From assembly GCA_039621445.1 (NCBI GenBank), contig CP154956.1, positions 30,014,667 through 30,078,666 of the forward strand: a DNA stretch of 64,000 nt, given 5' to 3'. Shown here one piece after another: positions 11,991 through 25,980 of the stretch. Source of the DNA: Euglena gracilis (taxonomy: Eukaryota > Euglenida > Euglenophyceae > Euglenales). The position numbers and the translations under genes are program-made. Positions within the stretch are counted from its first letter, which is position 1. Every line of letters starts with the position of its first letter. The notes beneath the pieces are model-generated. The model was not told the DNA's origin, searched no databases, and saw only the letters and a list, made by a program, of their open reading frames with translations.

Positions 11991-13152
11991 GGGTGCGTTG
12001 GTTTTATGTTGTGGAGGCCATCCTGGACCGGAGGAGGGTCTGGACCAAACCATTGGCGAGCCATACGAAGGGTGCAGCCGTGAGAGGTTGAGTTTGCGGG
12101 ACCATGGGATGCCTCCACTGGTCTGATCGGCTCCCGGACCGTTTTCGAAAATATCCACCCTGCGTACACAGGAGGTATTTCAGAAGTTTTCAGGAATGGG
12201 GGTTTCTCAAATAGAAATTTCCGAAGTCATTGGAGAATGACCCACAAAGACGGGCTCTTGCACACACGTCCACGCATACACACGCCAAGAACGGCGGGAT
12301 GTTTGGTGAAACCGGATGTTTTCTTTGTTGGTTCGAAGCACCTGCCTCCCGCCCAGCAGCACCATTCCTTTTTTTTTCCCTCGGCTTGTTGCCGGGCCTG
12401 GAGGTCATTTTATTAGTCCGCCCCACGTCATTCTCCGCCAGCCCTGTTCTCCCTTTCGTAGGGGTTCCGACCACCTCCTCCGTGCTACGCCACCCCACGG
12501 AAGTCTCCGCCCACCGGCCGGGAATGGAGCCACGGTCTGTTCCCTCACTGCACGGTGGCGCCAGTGTGATCTGTCGTGAGGTCGCACTATCATCACCATC
12601 TTTTTCATTTTTCCCCTTTGGTTCTTTCAGGCCTTTCTTTCCTTTTCTTTCCCTCTCAAACCCCGACAAACCTCTCGCTTTTGCGCCAAGGCGTTGCCGG
12701 CAGTTTGAAGGGACCCCTCCAGCAGGATTTAGACAGCCGGGTTCACGTTTCATTTCTGGTGGTTTGGTGCGCACGTTCTTTTTTGACCGAATGCTATCAT
12801 TTTACGGGTGGAACAAGTGGGAGCACGTACCTCCGACCTCCACCACTGAGGATTATACCACAACCTCCCACCTCTAGGATTTTTTGATGTTCTGGCTTTT
12901 CTATTTTTTTTGGGAAGGAGCGGTTCACCAACTCCGCCGACCAGAAAAGGCAGCGAGGTTTTGGTGGAATGTAGCTGGTTTTTTTTTAGAATGTGGCGGT
13001 ATTGGTGGAATGCAGCGAGTGTAGTGCGGAGTGCAAGGACGAACTCTCGTCCAGTGAATACCTTGTCCCAGCCGACGTCCCCCCTGTGCAGTGGCGCTCA
13101 GTGAATGCGCAGGTGCACATTCACCCCCCCCTATCTTGGTTGTTTCCTCAGG
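11991..13152. other. No confident gene; overlapping open frames on both strands at 12190-12880
   Basis: A 215-codon + frame and a 194-codon - frame overlap here. Neither has GC3 bias like the real exons. The minus frame is Lys/Arg/Glu-rich and low-complexity. I do not call a gene. Confidence 0.3.
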
Positions 13153-13700
13153 GACTTTCTTAAGCCGGAGGGTACCCTACCCCCGTGGGGGGGGGGGGGG
13201 GGGGGGGGGGAGGGGGGGTGGGGGGGGGGGGGGGGTGGGGGTGGGGGGGGGGGGGGGGGGGGTCCAGCCAGCCAGCAGCTCAAATCCAGCCAGCAGCCCA
13301 GATTCGGGCTGGGAGCCCCCCCGGGGGAGGTCGAGTGAAATAAAGGTGGGTCCAGCCCGGCCGGAGGCCGGGCCAGCCAGCCGAAGGCCGGGCCAGCCGG
13401 CCGCAGGCTGGCCAGCCAACTGGGCTGCCCAGCTCACCTATCCCTGCATTTTTTCCCCTCACCACAGCTTCCTCCATCACAGCCCCTCAGCCTTGATCTA
13501 GCTCCATCCACCAAAATGTCGAGAAGGCAAAAATGTTTTAAAATTTTTTGTTTCTTATCGACCTAGCCCAGCCCAGCCCCCTCCAGCCCCGGACCTGGCT
13601 GGCTGGACCCCCCCCCCCAATCCCTCGGGGGGGGTCCAGCCAGCAGCCTTTTTTCCAGCCGGAGGCTGGACCCCCCCCCCCAGGGGTCCTGAAGAAAACC
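13153..13700. mobile_element. CCAGC-rich foldback/TIR element, copy 1, with a G-run of about 80 nt
   Basis: Starts with ctttcttaag plus a G-run (13184-13262, almost pure G) and ends with a C-run then cctgaagaaaacc, giving imperfect terminal inverted repeats. The interior contains repeated CCAGCC/CCAGCAG motifs and a GGCCGGAGGCCGGGCCAGCC tract. It is closely related to 29101-29582. It has no coding potential. Poly-G of this length is likely variable and error-prone in assembly. Confidence 0.6.
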
Positions 13701-14739
13701 CCTGTTCCTGAGGTTTTGGAATGTATTGTGGCTTCCGGGGATGTGGGAAGAGGGTGCGGTGATCAATATGGTTATGTGGAGGGGAGGTTCTGTGCCCTGT
13801 GTTGGAAACAGGGCATGGGGGGGGGGGGCGATGGTGTGTGGTTGGTTGGTTGGTGTGCACCTGGAGTGTGCGTTCAGAGAGTGGCGGTGATTTTGCCTTC
13901 CTCTCATGGAATTTTGTTGGTCCTGCAGCATTTGTAAACTCAAATTTATGTGGGGTTGTGTGGTGCTTGGGGATGACGGGGAGGATTATGCCCAGAAAGC
14001 ATCCCAAATCACCACCACACATGGTACTTCTTCCACACCGTTCTCCAAAACATTCACCCCATTGTCCATCACACGAACAACTGTTTTCAATATTAGTGTT
14101 AACCCCCCCCCCCGTGAATAGTTGCCTTCCCCGAATAGAAGCTCTTCCTCGAATTTTGGCCATTGGTCCAAATAGAAGCCCCCCTTTACACACAGTATAC
14201 AAGGGAAGGTGAGAAACACACCCCCTCGGTTTTCGACCAACGGTCCGAATAGAAATGCGGGGGCTTCTATTCAGAACAGTTTTCCCTGTTACCTTGTGAA
14301 GAAAGTGACCCCCCTGCCCAACAAAACTCACACACACGTTCCACATGAGGCACGGGACCAAGTCCTTGGCGAAAGCCCCAGAACTGCAAACGGCATGACA
14401 CGTAACAAAAACCAGAAAACGAGGGCGTATGCATGCATTGGTTGTGGTAACTTTAAACAGCTCAGTTTTGTGGTGTGTACGCCCAATGCGGAAGCGGAAC
14501 GGATCCATTTGGAATGTGCACATGCGCATTCGGGTTTTGGAATTTCGTGGATGCGCATTTAAAACTGCCAAAATTTTGTGATTTGATGAGACAGTGCATT
14601 CCCAGCCCATCAAAACGGGCCCATTCAGCAGAAGCCTTTTTCCATCGTCGGAACCCCCTGGTGCCCCATAGACAATTTTTAATTCTTGTCCAGACACCCT
14701 CGGCAACTGCACGGTATCGGAGGCACAAAAGTGGGCCAA
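13555..14739 (-). other. Long open frame (394 codons), unrecognised
   Basis: An uninterrupted minus-strand frame of about 1.2 kb, far longer than chance predicts at this composition. The first 260 residues are Cys/His/Lys-rich with no domain I recognise; the last 60 are translation of the foldback element at 13.15-13.70 kb. Codon use lacks the GC3 bias of nearby exons, and plus-strand frames overlap it. It may be a remnant of a mobile-element ORF, a single-exon gene or chance. Confidence 0.25.
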
Positions 14740-15840
14740 GGATGAACAAAAATGGGTTGGAAAGGGGGATGCCCAGCTTATATTTCAGGCCAAAATAATA
14801 TATTTTCCCGGCAGTTTTGGGGACGTTTTGCTGTTCCGATTTCTTCTCTCACTGGTTTGGCTGCAAGTCGGGCCCATTCCGAGCTGTGGGACCCCCTTGG
14901 CAGCTGTTTCCACCAGCCCAAATTTTCCAGCGTTTAAGGTGGACCCCCACCTATTGTCATTGAGCGACGCCCTGCTTCGGGTTTGGGGCATTGCCAATCG
15001 GATGTTGTAGCTTAAATTTACAGAATTTCCCCAACCTAAATACGAAATGCTCGCAGCAGACCGGTGTTGTTGATATTTTCTTGGTTTAACAACCTTGTGA
15101 ACAAATAATTCAGGGGGAATGCAGTTAATACAGTCGATTAAAGGTACCTCGCAAATTAGGTTAGTGCAAAACAGCAAACCACCGATACAAAAAAATGTGC
15201 GGGGGTTCTTGCACATGTGATTATTGACACAAGGCAGAAACCTCATTGAAGAATATCCCCGAACAGCAATACCTAAAATCATTTCGAGACAAATATTATT
15301 GTTTATATTCATTTTTTTTAATGGCAGTGGCTCTTGCCAATAGACAAACCCCACATCGGCAAAACAGGGGGAGGTGGATGGGCCGCTGCCAGCCTTCTAT
15401 AGATTTGCTCCCCTCCCTCTCCCTCTCTTATCCTCCGCCTCCGCCTGCAGCGCTGCGCCATACCTTGGGTCTGTCCCACCCCCTCCTCCCACCACCGTGT
15501 ACACCGCTACGGTCCCGCTGTGCTTTGGACTACCACTTCTTGCGGTGTGTCGCTGTTCTGGCCTTTTTCTGGATTCATAATGACCACGCTCTGAGGTGCC
15601 TCTTTGGAGGAGTTGTACCACCGTTCATATTTTCCCCTGAAAAGTGCATACAAGTGGAGGTTTCTCCACCCCAATGACAGTAATTTTGGTATTGATTTTT
15701 ATTATTTCGTTATTTTATTATTGATTTTTATTATTTCGTTGTTTGAGAAAAACAAACAAACCCCAGAATAACTCAAGCAGCAAAGGCGGCATTTGGTGTG
15801 TTACTGGTCTTCAACTGGGTTTTATTTGGTTTTCTTTCAG
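14740..15840. other. Intron or intergenic upstream of the 15.84-kb exon
   Basis: A 189-codon minus frame at 14785-15354 has no recognised domain and no codon bias. 15660-15760 is T/A-rich with a duplicated attattgatttttattatttcgtt stretch. The segment ends in ggttttctttcag, a strong acceptor for 15841. Confidence 0.35.
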
Positions 15841-18172
<2,332 letters not shown>

Positions 18173-19304
18173 CATTTTGGGCCAGATTGAGGATTTGCGT
18201 TTACGGAATAATTGCCCGAGTATGGCTTCCATCAGACAGTTTTTTTTTGCTTGTGAGATGGTTCTGCGATGCGTGCATGAGGTCAACAGTGTTATGACCC
18301 ATAGGCTGTTTTTTCAATACCCGGGGGGGGGGGTAAATTTGAACGGAAAAATTGTTTGTGGCAGAAACTCTGGACGAAATTTTGTCCAGGATTTTTCCGT
18401 CATTTTAAGGATCCGTCCAGTATTTTTCCAGGTAAATTTAAGAAAAATCCAATTTCCTCCAGTGAACGCCCAAAAAAATTCTTCAGCGTTTCGCGCCGAT
18501 TTTTGGTAAATTTTAATGTTCCAAATCACTTGTTTAGGATGTAGTGATTCTTCAAAATGAAAGAGTTTTTTTTTGTGTTGTTTTGTAATTTGTAATTTGG
18601 AGTTAAGTCTTCTGTTAGTTTTTTGAAGTTTGGAGTTGTGGAGACCTTGGGATTTGGTGTGAATTCTCTTTTACTTCCCTGAAAAATGGGTTCACGAGAT
18701 TTTTCCGTCCAGAATTTTTCATTGCCATTTTAAGCAGGCGTCCAGAGTTTTTCCTAAAACTTTAAGGATTTGTCCAATATTTTTCCCGACAGAATTTTCC
18801 CCGTCGGCAATTGTTCCCAGTCAGACCCCCCCCCAGTACGTGGTGATCTTAACCGGATTTGTAATTATTACAGAATCATGTGATGGGTCGGTGTTGTTCA
18901 CGTGTGTGCTTGTTTGTTTGCTGCTCAGCACAAGTTTCATGATTGAAGCACTGGCAGTGGCAAGCTTTGACTTGATTTGAGTCCTGAAAGATGGCGGGGA
19001 AGAAATTTGTATGGCCAAAGTTTGAGGGCTGTGGCCTTGCCTCCCCTTTATCTTTGGGCATGCGGCGTTTTCATTGAAAGGACCACCTTACAAGTGATGA
19101 ATAAATTCGCAGATCATTGTCCATTCCTGCTTTGCTGCACCCTCCGCCCTGGGTGCGGGCTGGCCTGCGGCCAGCCAACATTGTGGCACGTGAAATTTGC
19201 AGTAATCGGGGGGTGGGGGTAGCAGCCCCAACAAGTTATCAGGCAGCCTTTTTGTAATTTGGAATGCGGATTCCCCTGCTGCCTACCCTGCATGCCTTTC
19301 CCAG
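18173..19304. other. Intergenic / upstream introns of the GNAT gene
   Basis: Low-GC sequence with several ATTTTTCC-type repeats (18390-18810), bounded on both sides by short C or G runs (18318, 18827). No exon could be supported. The N-terminal half of the acetyltransferase should lie here if the gene is intact. Confidence 0.3.
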
Positions 19305-20368
19305 GCGTGCTGCCCGAGGCTCGGCGCAGTGGGTACGGGCGGCTCGTCGTGGCGGCGATGGAGGACCAGTGCCCGGAGCACGTGGTGGTGGCGGACGTGT
19401 GGCAGGTCCAACCTCCTCGGATCCCGCCCACCCATCCTGCCGGGGGTGGGGTAGTACTGTGGGGCTTGAAGTGAATGTGTGGTGAGGGGCTGGTGGGTGG
19501 CCGGGTACCGCACCCACTTGTGCAGCGAGTGCATCGCTCCTGCTGGCCGGCCAGTGGATGGAGCGCACGATGAACCTATTAAAGGCCCGCTGGCCTGAGG
19601 AGAAGGGGTTCATTTTCACCTTTCAAATGCCTGTCAGTCACTTTTCAGGCACCAGTCAGCCAGTCAGGGGGTTCGGTCACTCCACTCCGCCTGTCGACCA
19701 AAAGAAATTGAAAGAATTGATTTGGTCATTTCCTCCACCAATTGTCCGTTGCCGTCCAGTCACCCCCAGGGAGCACTGCAAATCAATGGCCTGGCTCATC
19801 TTTTGTTAAAAAAGGTGTTTTTATCCCCAAAGGGCTTGGTTGTTGTTGGGGGGTCGAATGTGGTATCGGTTGGGGTTGTGGGTGGTGTTCCATTTCGTGT
19901 GTGGAGTTGTGGGAGGGTGGGTAGGTCTGTGGGTCTCCTCTCCCACGGGGGGGGGGGGGGGTGGGCCGCGTGGTTGAATTGATGTTGGTGGGATTTGGGG
20001 GAGGAGTAACCCCTGCATGGGGGGGCTCCCTCCCCCCTGCCTTAAAAACGTTGTCGGCAATGGTCAGCAATGGTGCGGACCTAATCCCAGGCGGCAAACG
20101 AAACTCATATCGCCCGCCCAAGCAAGCTCCACACAAGGGCAGATTTGTGTGGCCGGGATGGCGCCCCCCCCCTCAATTCGCCTCACAGGACGATGAGGGG
20201 GCGAAGGCCTTCTGGACCTCGATGGACTACCAGCTGGAGAGCCTCTTCCACCACGGCCCCGGCATTGGCCCCCTGCGTCGCCTGGCGGGCCGCTACGTGA
20301 AGCTGAACTACCGCCGCACCCCTGCCCCACCCCCACCGCCCCCGCCACCCCCAGTCACCTCCCCGTAA
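19305..20368 (+). CDS. GNAT-family N-acetyltransferase, C-terminal two exons
   Basis: GNAT enzymes transfer acetyl from acetyl-CoA to an amine. Exon 19305-19405 encodes RRSGYGRLVVAAMEDQ: the R-x-x-G-x-G of motif A (pyrophosphate binding) followed by its helix, and then HVVVADVWQ. Exon 20189-20368 (TAA 20366-20368) joins in phase 0 and continues DDEGAKAFWTSMDY, the motif-B pattern in which GNATs have A-x-x-FW-x-x-x-G-F/Y. The tail is basic and then Pro-rich (nine prolines), with no known domain. Upstream exons for motifs C/D were not located. The substrate cannot be inferred. The usual Gly before the aromatic of motif B reads Asp. Confidence 0.62.
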
Positions 20369-21280
20369 TGAACCACCTCCCCTCCCCCCTCCCCGGCCTC
20401 AACTGTTCCTTGGGGCCCCCCAATATTCGTGTCATCACACTCCCTGCTGTCCCGTCGCACTGGACACGGTGTGCTATATGGCCCGCATTCATCGGCAGGT
20501 GGGTGGCAACCTTGTCTCAGCCTCGTGTGCACTGGGTGGGGTAGCATGGTTTGTGTGGCTTTCTCCACCAGCGGGCTTCGGCGCCATGGTGAGCCAGCCA
20601 ACAGCTTCGGGTGCACGATTCAGATTCCGCATTTGAATGCGCAAAATATGTCACACTGCATTGTTGGCACACCCTGCTGTATGGCAAACGTCTCCAACAT
20701 GTTGAAAATAGCAGCCCATTCGGATGATCAGCTTCAGACAGAATCCCCAACCATATATCAGACATTTTTGGGGGTTTTAAGACAGAGCATTGTTTCTGAT
20801 CAGTCCCTCCAAATAAGGTGAAGGCTACCATGTTTCATATGATGTAACCCTCGATTTTTTATCATTGAAATACGGGGAAGGGAAAGAAAGCATGGGTGGC
20901 ACCGAAGTACCGGGGGGGATTTGCACCCGTATTAAATTGGTGTGGACAAAGTTGGAGGAATGAATTGACGCCTCCAGGTTGTTCCTCACAGTTTGTTTGT
21001 TTTTTGAAAAAGTTCACCTTCTTTCACAATGTTTACAAAATTGTTGCCAGTTTGGAGGTGATTTATCATTCGAGGTTGCAAATTTGGATTTTTGTTCCCA
21101 CCTCTAATCTGCATTCTGAAAGAACATAAGAACATAAATAAAATTCTAAGTTGACAGGGCATGATTTCCTAATTGATCCCATAAATTCTGCATGTTTTTG
21201 GGAGCCCTACAAATTTTTGAGGGGCTTTCCTCAAAGCAAAACGTAATGCACGATAAATATATAATACATAAATATTTCTT
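20369..21280. other. Nothing firm; one possible exon end at about 20506
   Basis: A strong donor (cggcag|gtgggt at 20507) follows an open stretch from about 20420, but no acceptor or downstream partner was found. The rest is AT-mixed sequence without codon bias. Confidence 0.25.
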
Positions 21281-21415
21281 GTACCCGCGCCCCCCGGGCA
21301 ATTGACGCCCACGGGCAATTGTCACCCCTGGCTGTGCCGGCCAATTTGTCACCCCAGGAAATTGTCACCCCCTTCCGTGCTGCCCAATTTGTCACCCCCC
21401 CCCGTTTGCAGTATT
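21281..21415. repeat. CAATTGTCACCCC repeat, copy 1
   Basis: Modules GGGCAATTGTCACCCC and CCAATTTGTCACCCC alternate. The same order recurs at 21593-21700. The module order resembles the 8681-8994 element (GGGAAACTGTCAGGG then GGCCAACCTGTCAGG), which suggests one diverged family. Confidence 0.6.
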
Positions 21416-21592
21416 GCACTGTGAACTTTCTTTTCGCCGACATGATCTTCTATTTCGCCACAACGTGCTGAGAACTTTCGCATACCAAACGCTCTGCACA
21501 ATATCACGACCAGGCTGCATTTTTGCTGCGTTCACTTGTGTTTTCAGATGGTGTTCTTGGTCATTTGGTTTAAATGCGGCTCACATGGGTGG

Positions 21593-21702
21593 GCAATTGA
21601 CGCCCCCGGGCAATTGTCACCCCCCTCTGTGCCGACCAAATTGTCACCCCGGGAAATTGTCACCCCCCTCTGTGCTGCCCAATTTGTCACGCGGGGGCGG
21701 GG
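21593..21702. repeat. CAATTGTCACCCC repeat, copy 2
   Basis: Second copy of the 21281-21415 unit, in the same orientation, about 180 bp of unrelated sequence apart. It ends in CACGCGGGGGCGGGG. Confidence 0.6.
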
Positions 21703-21895
21703 ACATAATATAGTACATATAATAATAATATTATTTATGAATACTAAACGGCTATTTGCCCGCCGGGCGGCGAGTAGAAGTCAGAGGGGGGGTCACGTGG
21801 TGACACCCGGGTCCCATTCGGTCCATGTCGTCCGGGAAACGCACCGTTTTGCAGGGCTTTCGGGCGAATTCGAGGAGAATGAGGTGTTATACAGG

Positions 21896-22150
21896 GGAAG
21901 AGGGTTAGGGTTAGGATCGGCGCGGCCCCATTTAGGGAAAAGGCTAGGACGGAAGTTAGGTCCCCTTTTAGGAATATTTTTGGAGTCCATTTTCCCCAAA
22001 AGTTATCCGAATATGGCCTAAATTCGGCCTAAATTCATCCGAAATGGACGGGTCCAACCTCTCCCTGAATTCCTAAAAATGGTGATCCTCCGGGAATCCG
22101 ATTGGAACCGTAACCTTATCCCCCAGAAATAGCCCCGATTTCCCCCCGGA
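21896..22150. repeat. Telomere-like inverted repeat element, copy 2
   Basis: Left half has AGGGTTAGGGTTAGGATCGG; right half has AACCTTATCCCC-type sequence. GGCCTAAATTCGGCC lies in the middle. Same architecture as 10.0-10.4 kb and 25.1-25.3 kb. Confidence 0.45.
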
Positions 22151-22308
22151 CTCAGGGTCCCAATCGATCCCCCCCCTCTGATTACTGCTTGGTCCCCCCC
22201 GTGGGGGGGGGGCAAGTATTAGGCAGATACCGCATAAAGATTTTTTTGTACTTGCCCAATTTTCATCAGATTTTTTTTATAACAGGACCATACATCTCTC
22301 TAAGGTTT

Positions 22309-22735
22309 TGCGAACCCCCCCGGGGGGGGGGGCGGCTGCAGCCAGCCCCGATTTGGGCCCAGCCCAGCCGCAGCAGCCCCCCCCCGGGGGGGGGGGGGGT
22401 GCTGCTAGCCCAGCTAGCCAGCCCCTTTTTTGGGGGGTCCAGCACAAAATCTTTCGGCACGAACGCCGAAATTTTTTGAAAAATTGTGTTCAAAAGTGGC
22501 CAAAAATGGGGTTTGGGGGGCGTTTGGGGCATTTTTGGGGGGTTTCAGATGCATCATTTTTTCAAAACTGTGTTCTGCAGGTCATTTTTGGGCATTTTTC
22601 CGATTTCAGTCCAGCTCGCCCCGGGGCCTAGCCCCCCCGGGGGGGGGGGGGGCGGGCTAGCCAGCCCAAATTTCTAGCCAGCCCAAATTTCTAGCCCTAG
22701 CCCAGCACCCCCCCGGGGTCCTTAAAGAGATGTAT
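22309..22735. repeat. G-run/CCAGCC-rich repeat related to the foldback family
   Basis: Three G- or C-run blocks (22314-22330, 22378-22400, 22637-22652) are separated by CCAGCCC/GCTAGCC motifs. It ends in CCCGGGGTCCTTAAAGAG, similar to the TIR ends at 13.15 and 29.10 kb. It has no coding capacity and is probably a composite of degraded elements. Confidence 0.4.
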
Positions 22736-22866
22736 GAACAGGACAATGTGTTATTGGGAGCGAGGAACGCGGCAGGCTCGAAACCTGATTGGCTTGGTTT
22801 CCCACTGCGGGGTCTCCGCGTTCGGGTCCCCCCTCTCCGCCGGTGTCCCCCACCCACCCCCTCCAG

Positions 22867-23901
22867 CGTGTTGTCCTCCCGCCTCCGAACTGCGACGCAT
22901 GGAGGACGGCTGCTACAGCCGCGCCAACTGCCTCCTGGACATCGTGGACCTCGCGTGGCTGACCGACTCCCTCAGCGATGACGGTGCGTTGATGCCTCGA
23001 GCCGTCCGGGGTCAGGCTGGATTTGAGGCGAGGCCGACAGGGGGGGTGGGGGCAGGGCGTCGCTCAGTCCAAAGCGGACCCCATCACCAGGGGAGGGGAG
23101 ACAGATGACAAAAATTGCTTGGCGGCTTGGCCAAGAAATGGTGGTCTGGCCAAGCCAACACTGCCGGGAGAATGTCCATTTCGGAGCACGTTTTCGCCCA
23201 CGACCCGGCCGGGCTGCTTCCCCCTCGGGACGGGGAGGGAAGTGGTCCAATTCAGCCTCATCTGCAGCGCCAGCGTGAGCTTTGCCGTCTCGCGTGCTCT
23301 TCCCTGGCAAAAAATACAATCTGCCCCGGAATTCAACCTTCCCTCAAAGGGTTTGTTCCTGCACGGGGATACGTTTTTTTGGACGGCCCGAAGGAGTGTG
23401 ATTCAGTGAAAGGGAGCTGGACCCCGGTGGAGGTGCTCGCTGAAGGGCCGTTGACCTGGCCGGGAATCGATGCCCTCCGTTCTGTTGGCAAAGCCCCGGG
23501 TGAAGATGGGGGCGTTCCACCCCCCCCCCCATGCCCCGTGCCCACCGCCCACAGAGGTAGAGCTGCCTAAGGACGTGGTGCTGAACGACGAGGAGCTGGA
23601 GGGTAGGCCTGCCCTCCCCCCCCCTGCTGGCCGGCCTGTCTGTCTTGTTCGGCCCCGGCATTGCGCAAGGGGCTGTATTGGCGCCGGTGAGGCCGTGAGG
23701 AGTTTGCGGTGCCATTCTCCCCGCTGCACGTGTTTGGGTGACCTAACGACCGCAAAGCTCCTCGGTGCGTGCCCCCCAAGCCCCTAACCCAAAAGTCCCC
23801 CTGGCCGCCCTCCCCTCTCCTCAGGGCTCGGGCACCAAATCCAACCGCCCCCGCTGGACCGCTGGAACGACCTCGGCTTCCCCAACCTGGCGGAGGACTG
23901 A
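22867..23901 (+). CDS. Unrecognised protein, C-terminal three exons
   Basis: Exons 22867-22983, 23555-23602 and 23825-23901 (TGA 23899-23901) join in matching phases through GT-AG introns and are GC3-biased. The product ends MEDGCYSRANCLLDIVDLAW, then an acidic linker (LTDSLSDDE), then PKDVVLNDEELEG, then PPPLDRWNDLGFPNLAED. It is acidic, with no transmembrane segment. The 571-bp intron between the first two exons contains another open frame (23115-23570) with partial codon bias (for example MSISEHVFAHDPAGLLPP near 23171), which could be an alternative exon. I do not recognise the family. Confidence 0.5.
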
Positions 23902-25076
23902 CGCCGCCTACCGCCTGTTACTCACTGCCCACCCGTCAGTCCCTGCTGTCGCTGCCGGTCCACGGCCCCGCCCAACCACCCCCGGCACGCCCCCCCCCCG
24001 CACACTATGATTCTTGGCGGACCAGCAGAGGCCCACGCCGGTGGCCGCCGCACATTGGCAGGGGCTGCACCGAGGGCAACAGAGGTTCAGCTGGCAGGAA
24101 AGGGGGGGGTTGAGGGACGCCAGCGTCACCATCGGTGGGTCTGGGCTGTATTTTGGGCCGAGCGGTTTGCCGCCGGAGGAGGCTGGCCAACGGTTCGGCA
24201 GACAGTGCACGTGCAACGAGGGCGAATCGTCACTGGGAATGATCGCTCACCTCAGCAGCTGTCATCTTCTTGTGCTGGATGCCCAGAATGCAATGTGGGT
24301 GTCCCAACAAATTTCCAATGGGCTGTGTGTGTGCATGTTTTGTGTGGGGTATGTTGTATGTTCTGTGTTTGGTTGCGTTGTTGTGTTTTTGTGTTGTTTG
24401 TGTGCTCGCCTTGAAATTTTGCTGGATTTTCAGGTGGGTTGGGCATTTTTCGCAAGGAATATGAGTTTTCTGAACATGGTTTTTTGGGGGGTGTTCCCTG
24501 ACGTGAGTGCCAGATCCTCCTCATACAGGTGAATGCCAGAAGCATGAGGATTGGTATTCTAATGCCTTTTTTGTAGCAAATGGATTCAGATCTCTCAGCA
24601 GTAATTTGCTTCAAACTAATGTGGAGGAGAAAACTCAGAGGGTCATTGGTGATGGGTTTGCTTCGTGCACGATGTCTCACTCCCTCTGTGCAGCGTGATT
24701 TGTTCCCATGCCTCTGTGGCTGTGGGTTGGCTGTGTGTCACGCCGCAGTCGCATACGCATTTTGACTCCAAATATGCAAGGGATGCTGTCAGCCATAAGG
24801 AAAACCCCAAATACCAAATACAAACCCCCAAACCCCAAAATACAAAACCCCAAACAAATACAAACCCCACCAAATACAACACCTGGGCTAAGGGCCAATA
24901 CGGCTGGTAAGAGGCACGGCTGAGCAAATGATTTTCAGGGGTGTGTTTTTTTTGGCAGCCATGAACTCTGGCCCCCCACTCCGGGGGGGGGGGGTCCTAA
25001 TAGTTTAGTGGGGGGCCCATTTTCTTCAACGCAAATTGAGGGGTATTTCGGCAGCCCTTTGTTGATGTTTTCTGTT
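23902..25076. other. Nothing recognised
   Basis: 23902-24230 is GC-rich with competing frames on both strands and no splice-consistent exon. 24240-24480 is GT-rich. 24790-24880 has an AAACCCCAAATAC tandem-like stretch. A run of G at about 24984-24995. Confidence 0.3.
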
Positions 25077-25330
25077 ATTTTTAGGGGTAGGGCCAGGTGA
25101 CGGTTATTCTTAGGGTAAGGCTGAAGTCAGGAGGTTTTTCAGCATTATTTGCGGCATAATTTGTTGAATAATTTCATAAATTTACACCTGCTGCCTACAT
25201 TTACGTCTAACTCAGGCCCAATTTTAGGCCTGAACTTTGACAAACGGCCAAAATTAAAACCCTAAGCCAACTCCCAGCCCCAACCCTAACCCTATCCCTT
25301 ACAACTAACCCAAACCCGAACCCTGATACC
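25077..25330. repeat. Telomere-like inverted repeat element, copy 3
   Basis: Left half TTAGGGGTAGGG and TTAGGGTAAGG; right half AACCCTAAGCC and CAACCCTAACCCTATCCC; middle GGCCCAATTTTAGGCC. Third member of the family at 10.0 and 21.9 kb. Confidence 0.5.
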
Positions 25331-25980
25331 TGGATTCGGCCATTCAAAACAACACATTTCGTAGGGTCATCCCCAGCAAGTCATGCAAGAACGCAGGCGA
25401 ATTTGGCTTCGCGCCCTCTTGTTGAGGGCGGAGGGGGTGGTCTGAACCCCCCATGATTAACCATTCGGACCCCCCAGGAGGGGGCTGCCCTTTTCTTTGC
25501 TGTTTGGAGGACCCCGTCAAATTTTCCCGCAATCAAAGGTTTTTTTTGCAGACATCTTGCGACTGTGCACCGGCACATGAAAGTGTATTGTTATTGTTAT
25601 TTTCTTTAGGGTGGCCACCCCCGAGGCTCGGCCCTCCTCCCCGCCCGCAGCATTTCTTTCCCCCACTTCCGGCGGCACGCGCCCCCCTGGCTGCCCGGGA
25701 CGGATGTCAGCCGCCGCCACCCCGCCCAGGCTGACCAGTGCATGGTAAGGCGTGGCCGCCCCAGAGAGGGGGGGGGAGGGGCCTGTTGGCTTTAAAACCA
25801 AGGCACCCTTGCACCAAACGCAAGCCCCACGGGCCCTGTTTTATTATTTATCAGTAATAAAATAAGTATTGTGTATTTGCCTTATTTTAATGTTTATTGT
25901 TTTTTTGCCTTATTTTAAACCCCATTTTTGGGGGGGGGGTCGCGACCCCCAGACCGTGTTTGCCTAGAGCGGCATCCCAG
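25331..25980. other. Upstream flank / intron
   Basis: No supported exon. Contains a tcttattttaa-type duplicated stretch (25838-25920) and a G-run at 25931-25939. It ends with ggcatcccag, the acceptor for 25981. Confidence 0.35.

Noticed and set aside
12190-12877. 215-codon (+) and 194-codon (-) frames
   Set aside because: Mutually exclusive, no GC3 bias, low-complexity composition, no splice partner or domain.
14475-15354. Cys-rich frame near 14.4 kb and 189-codon minus frame at 14.8-15.35 kb
   Set aside because: Possible C-x-x-C pattern but AT-type codons, no domain and no support; kept only as background.
24020-24180. Cys-rich minus frame considered as zinc finger
   Set aside because: The Cys pattern appears in only one of several equally open frames, with no splice support.
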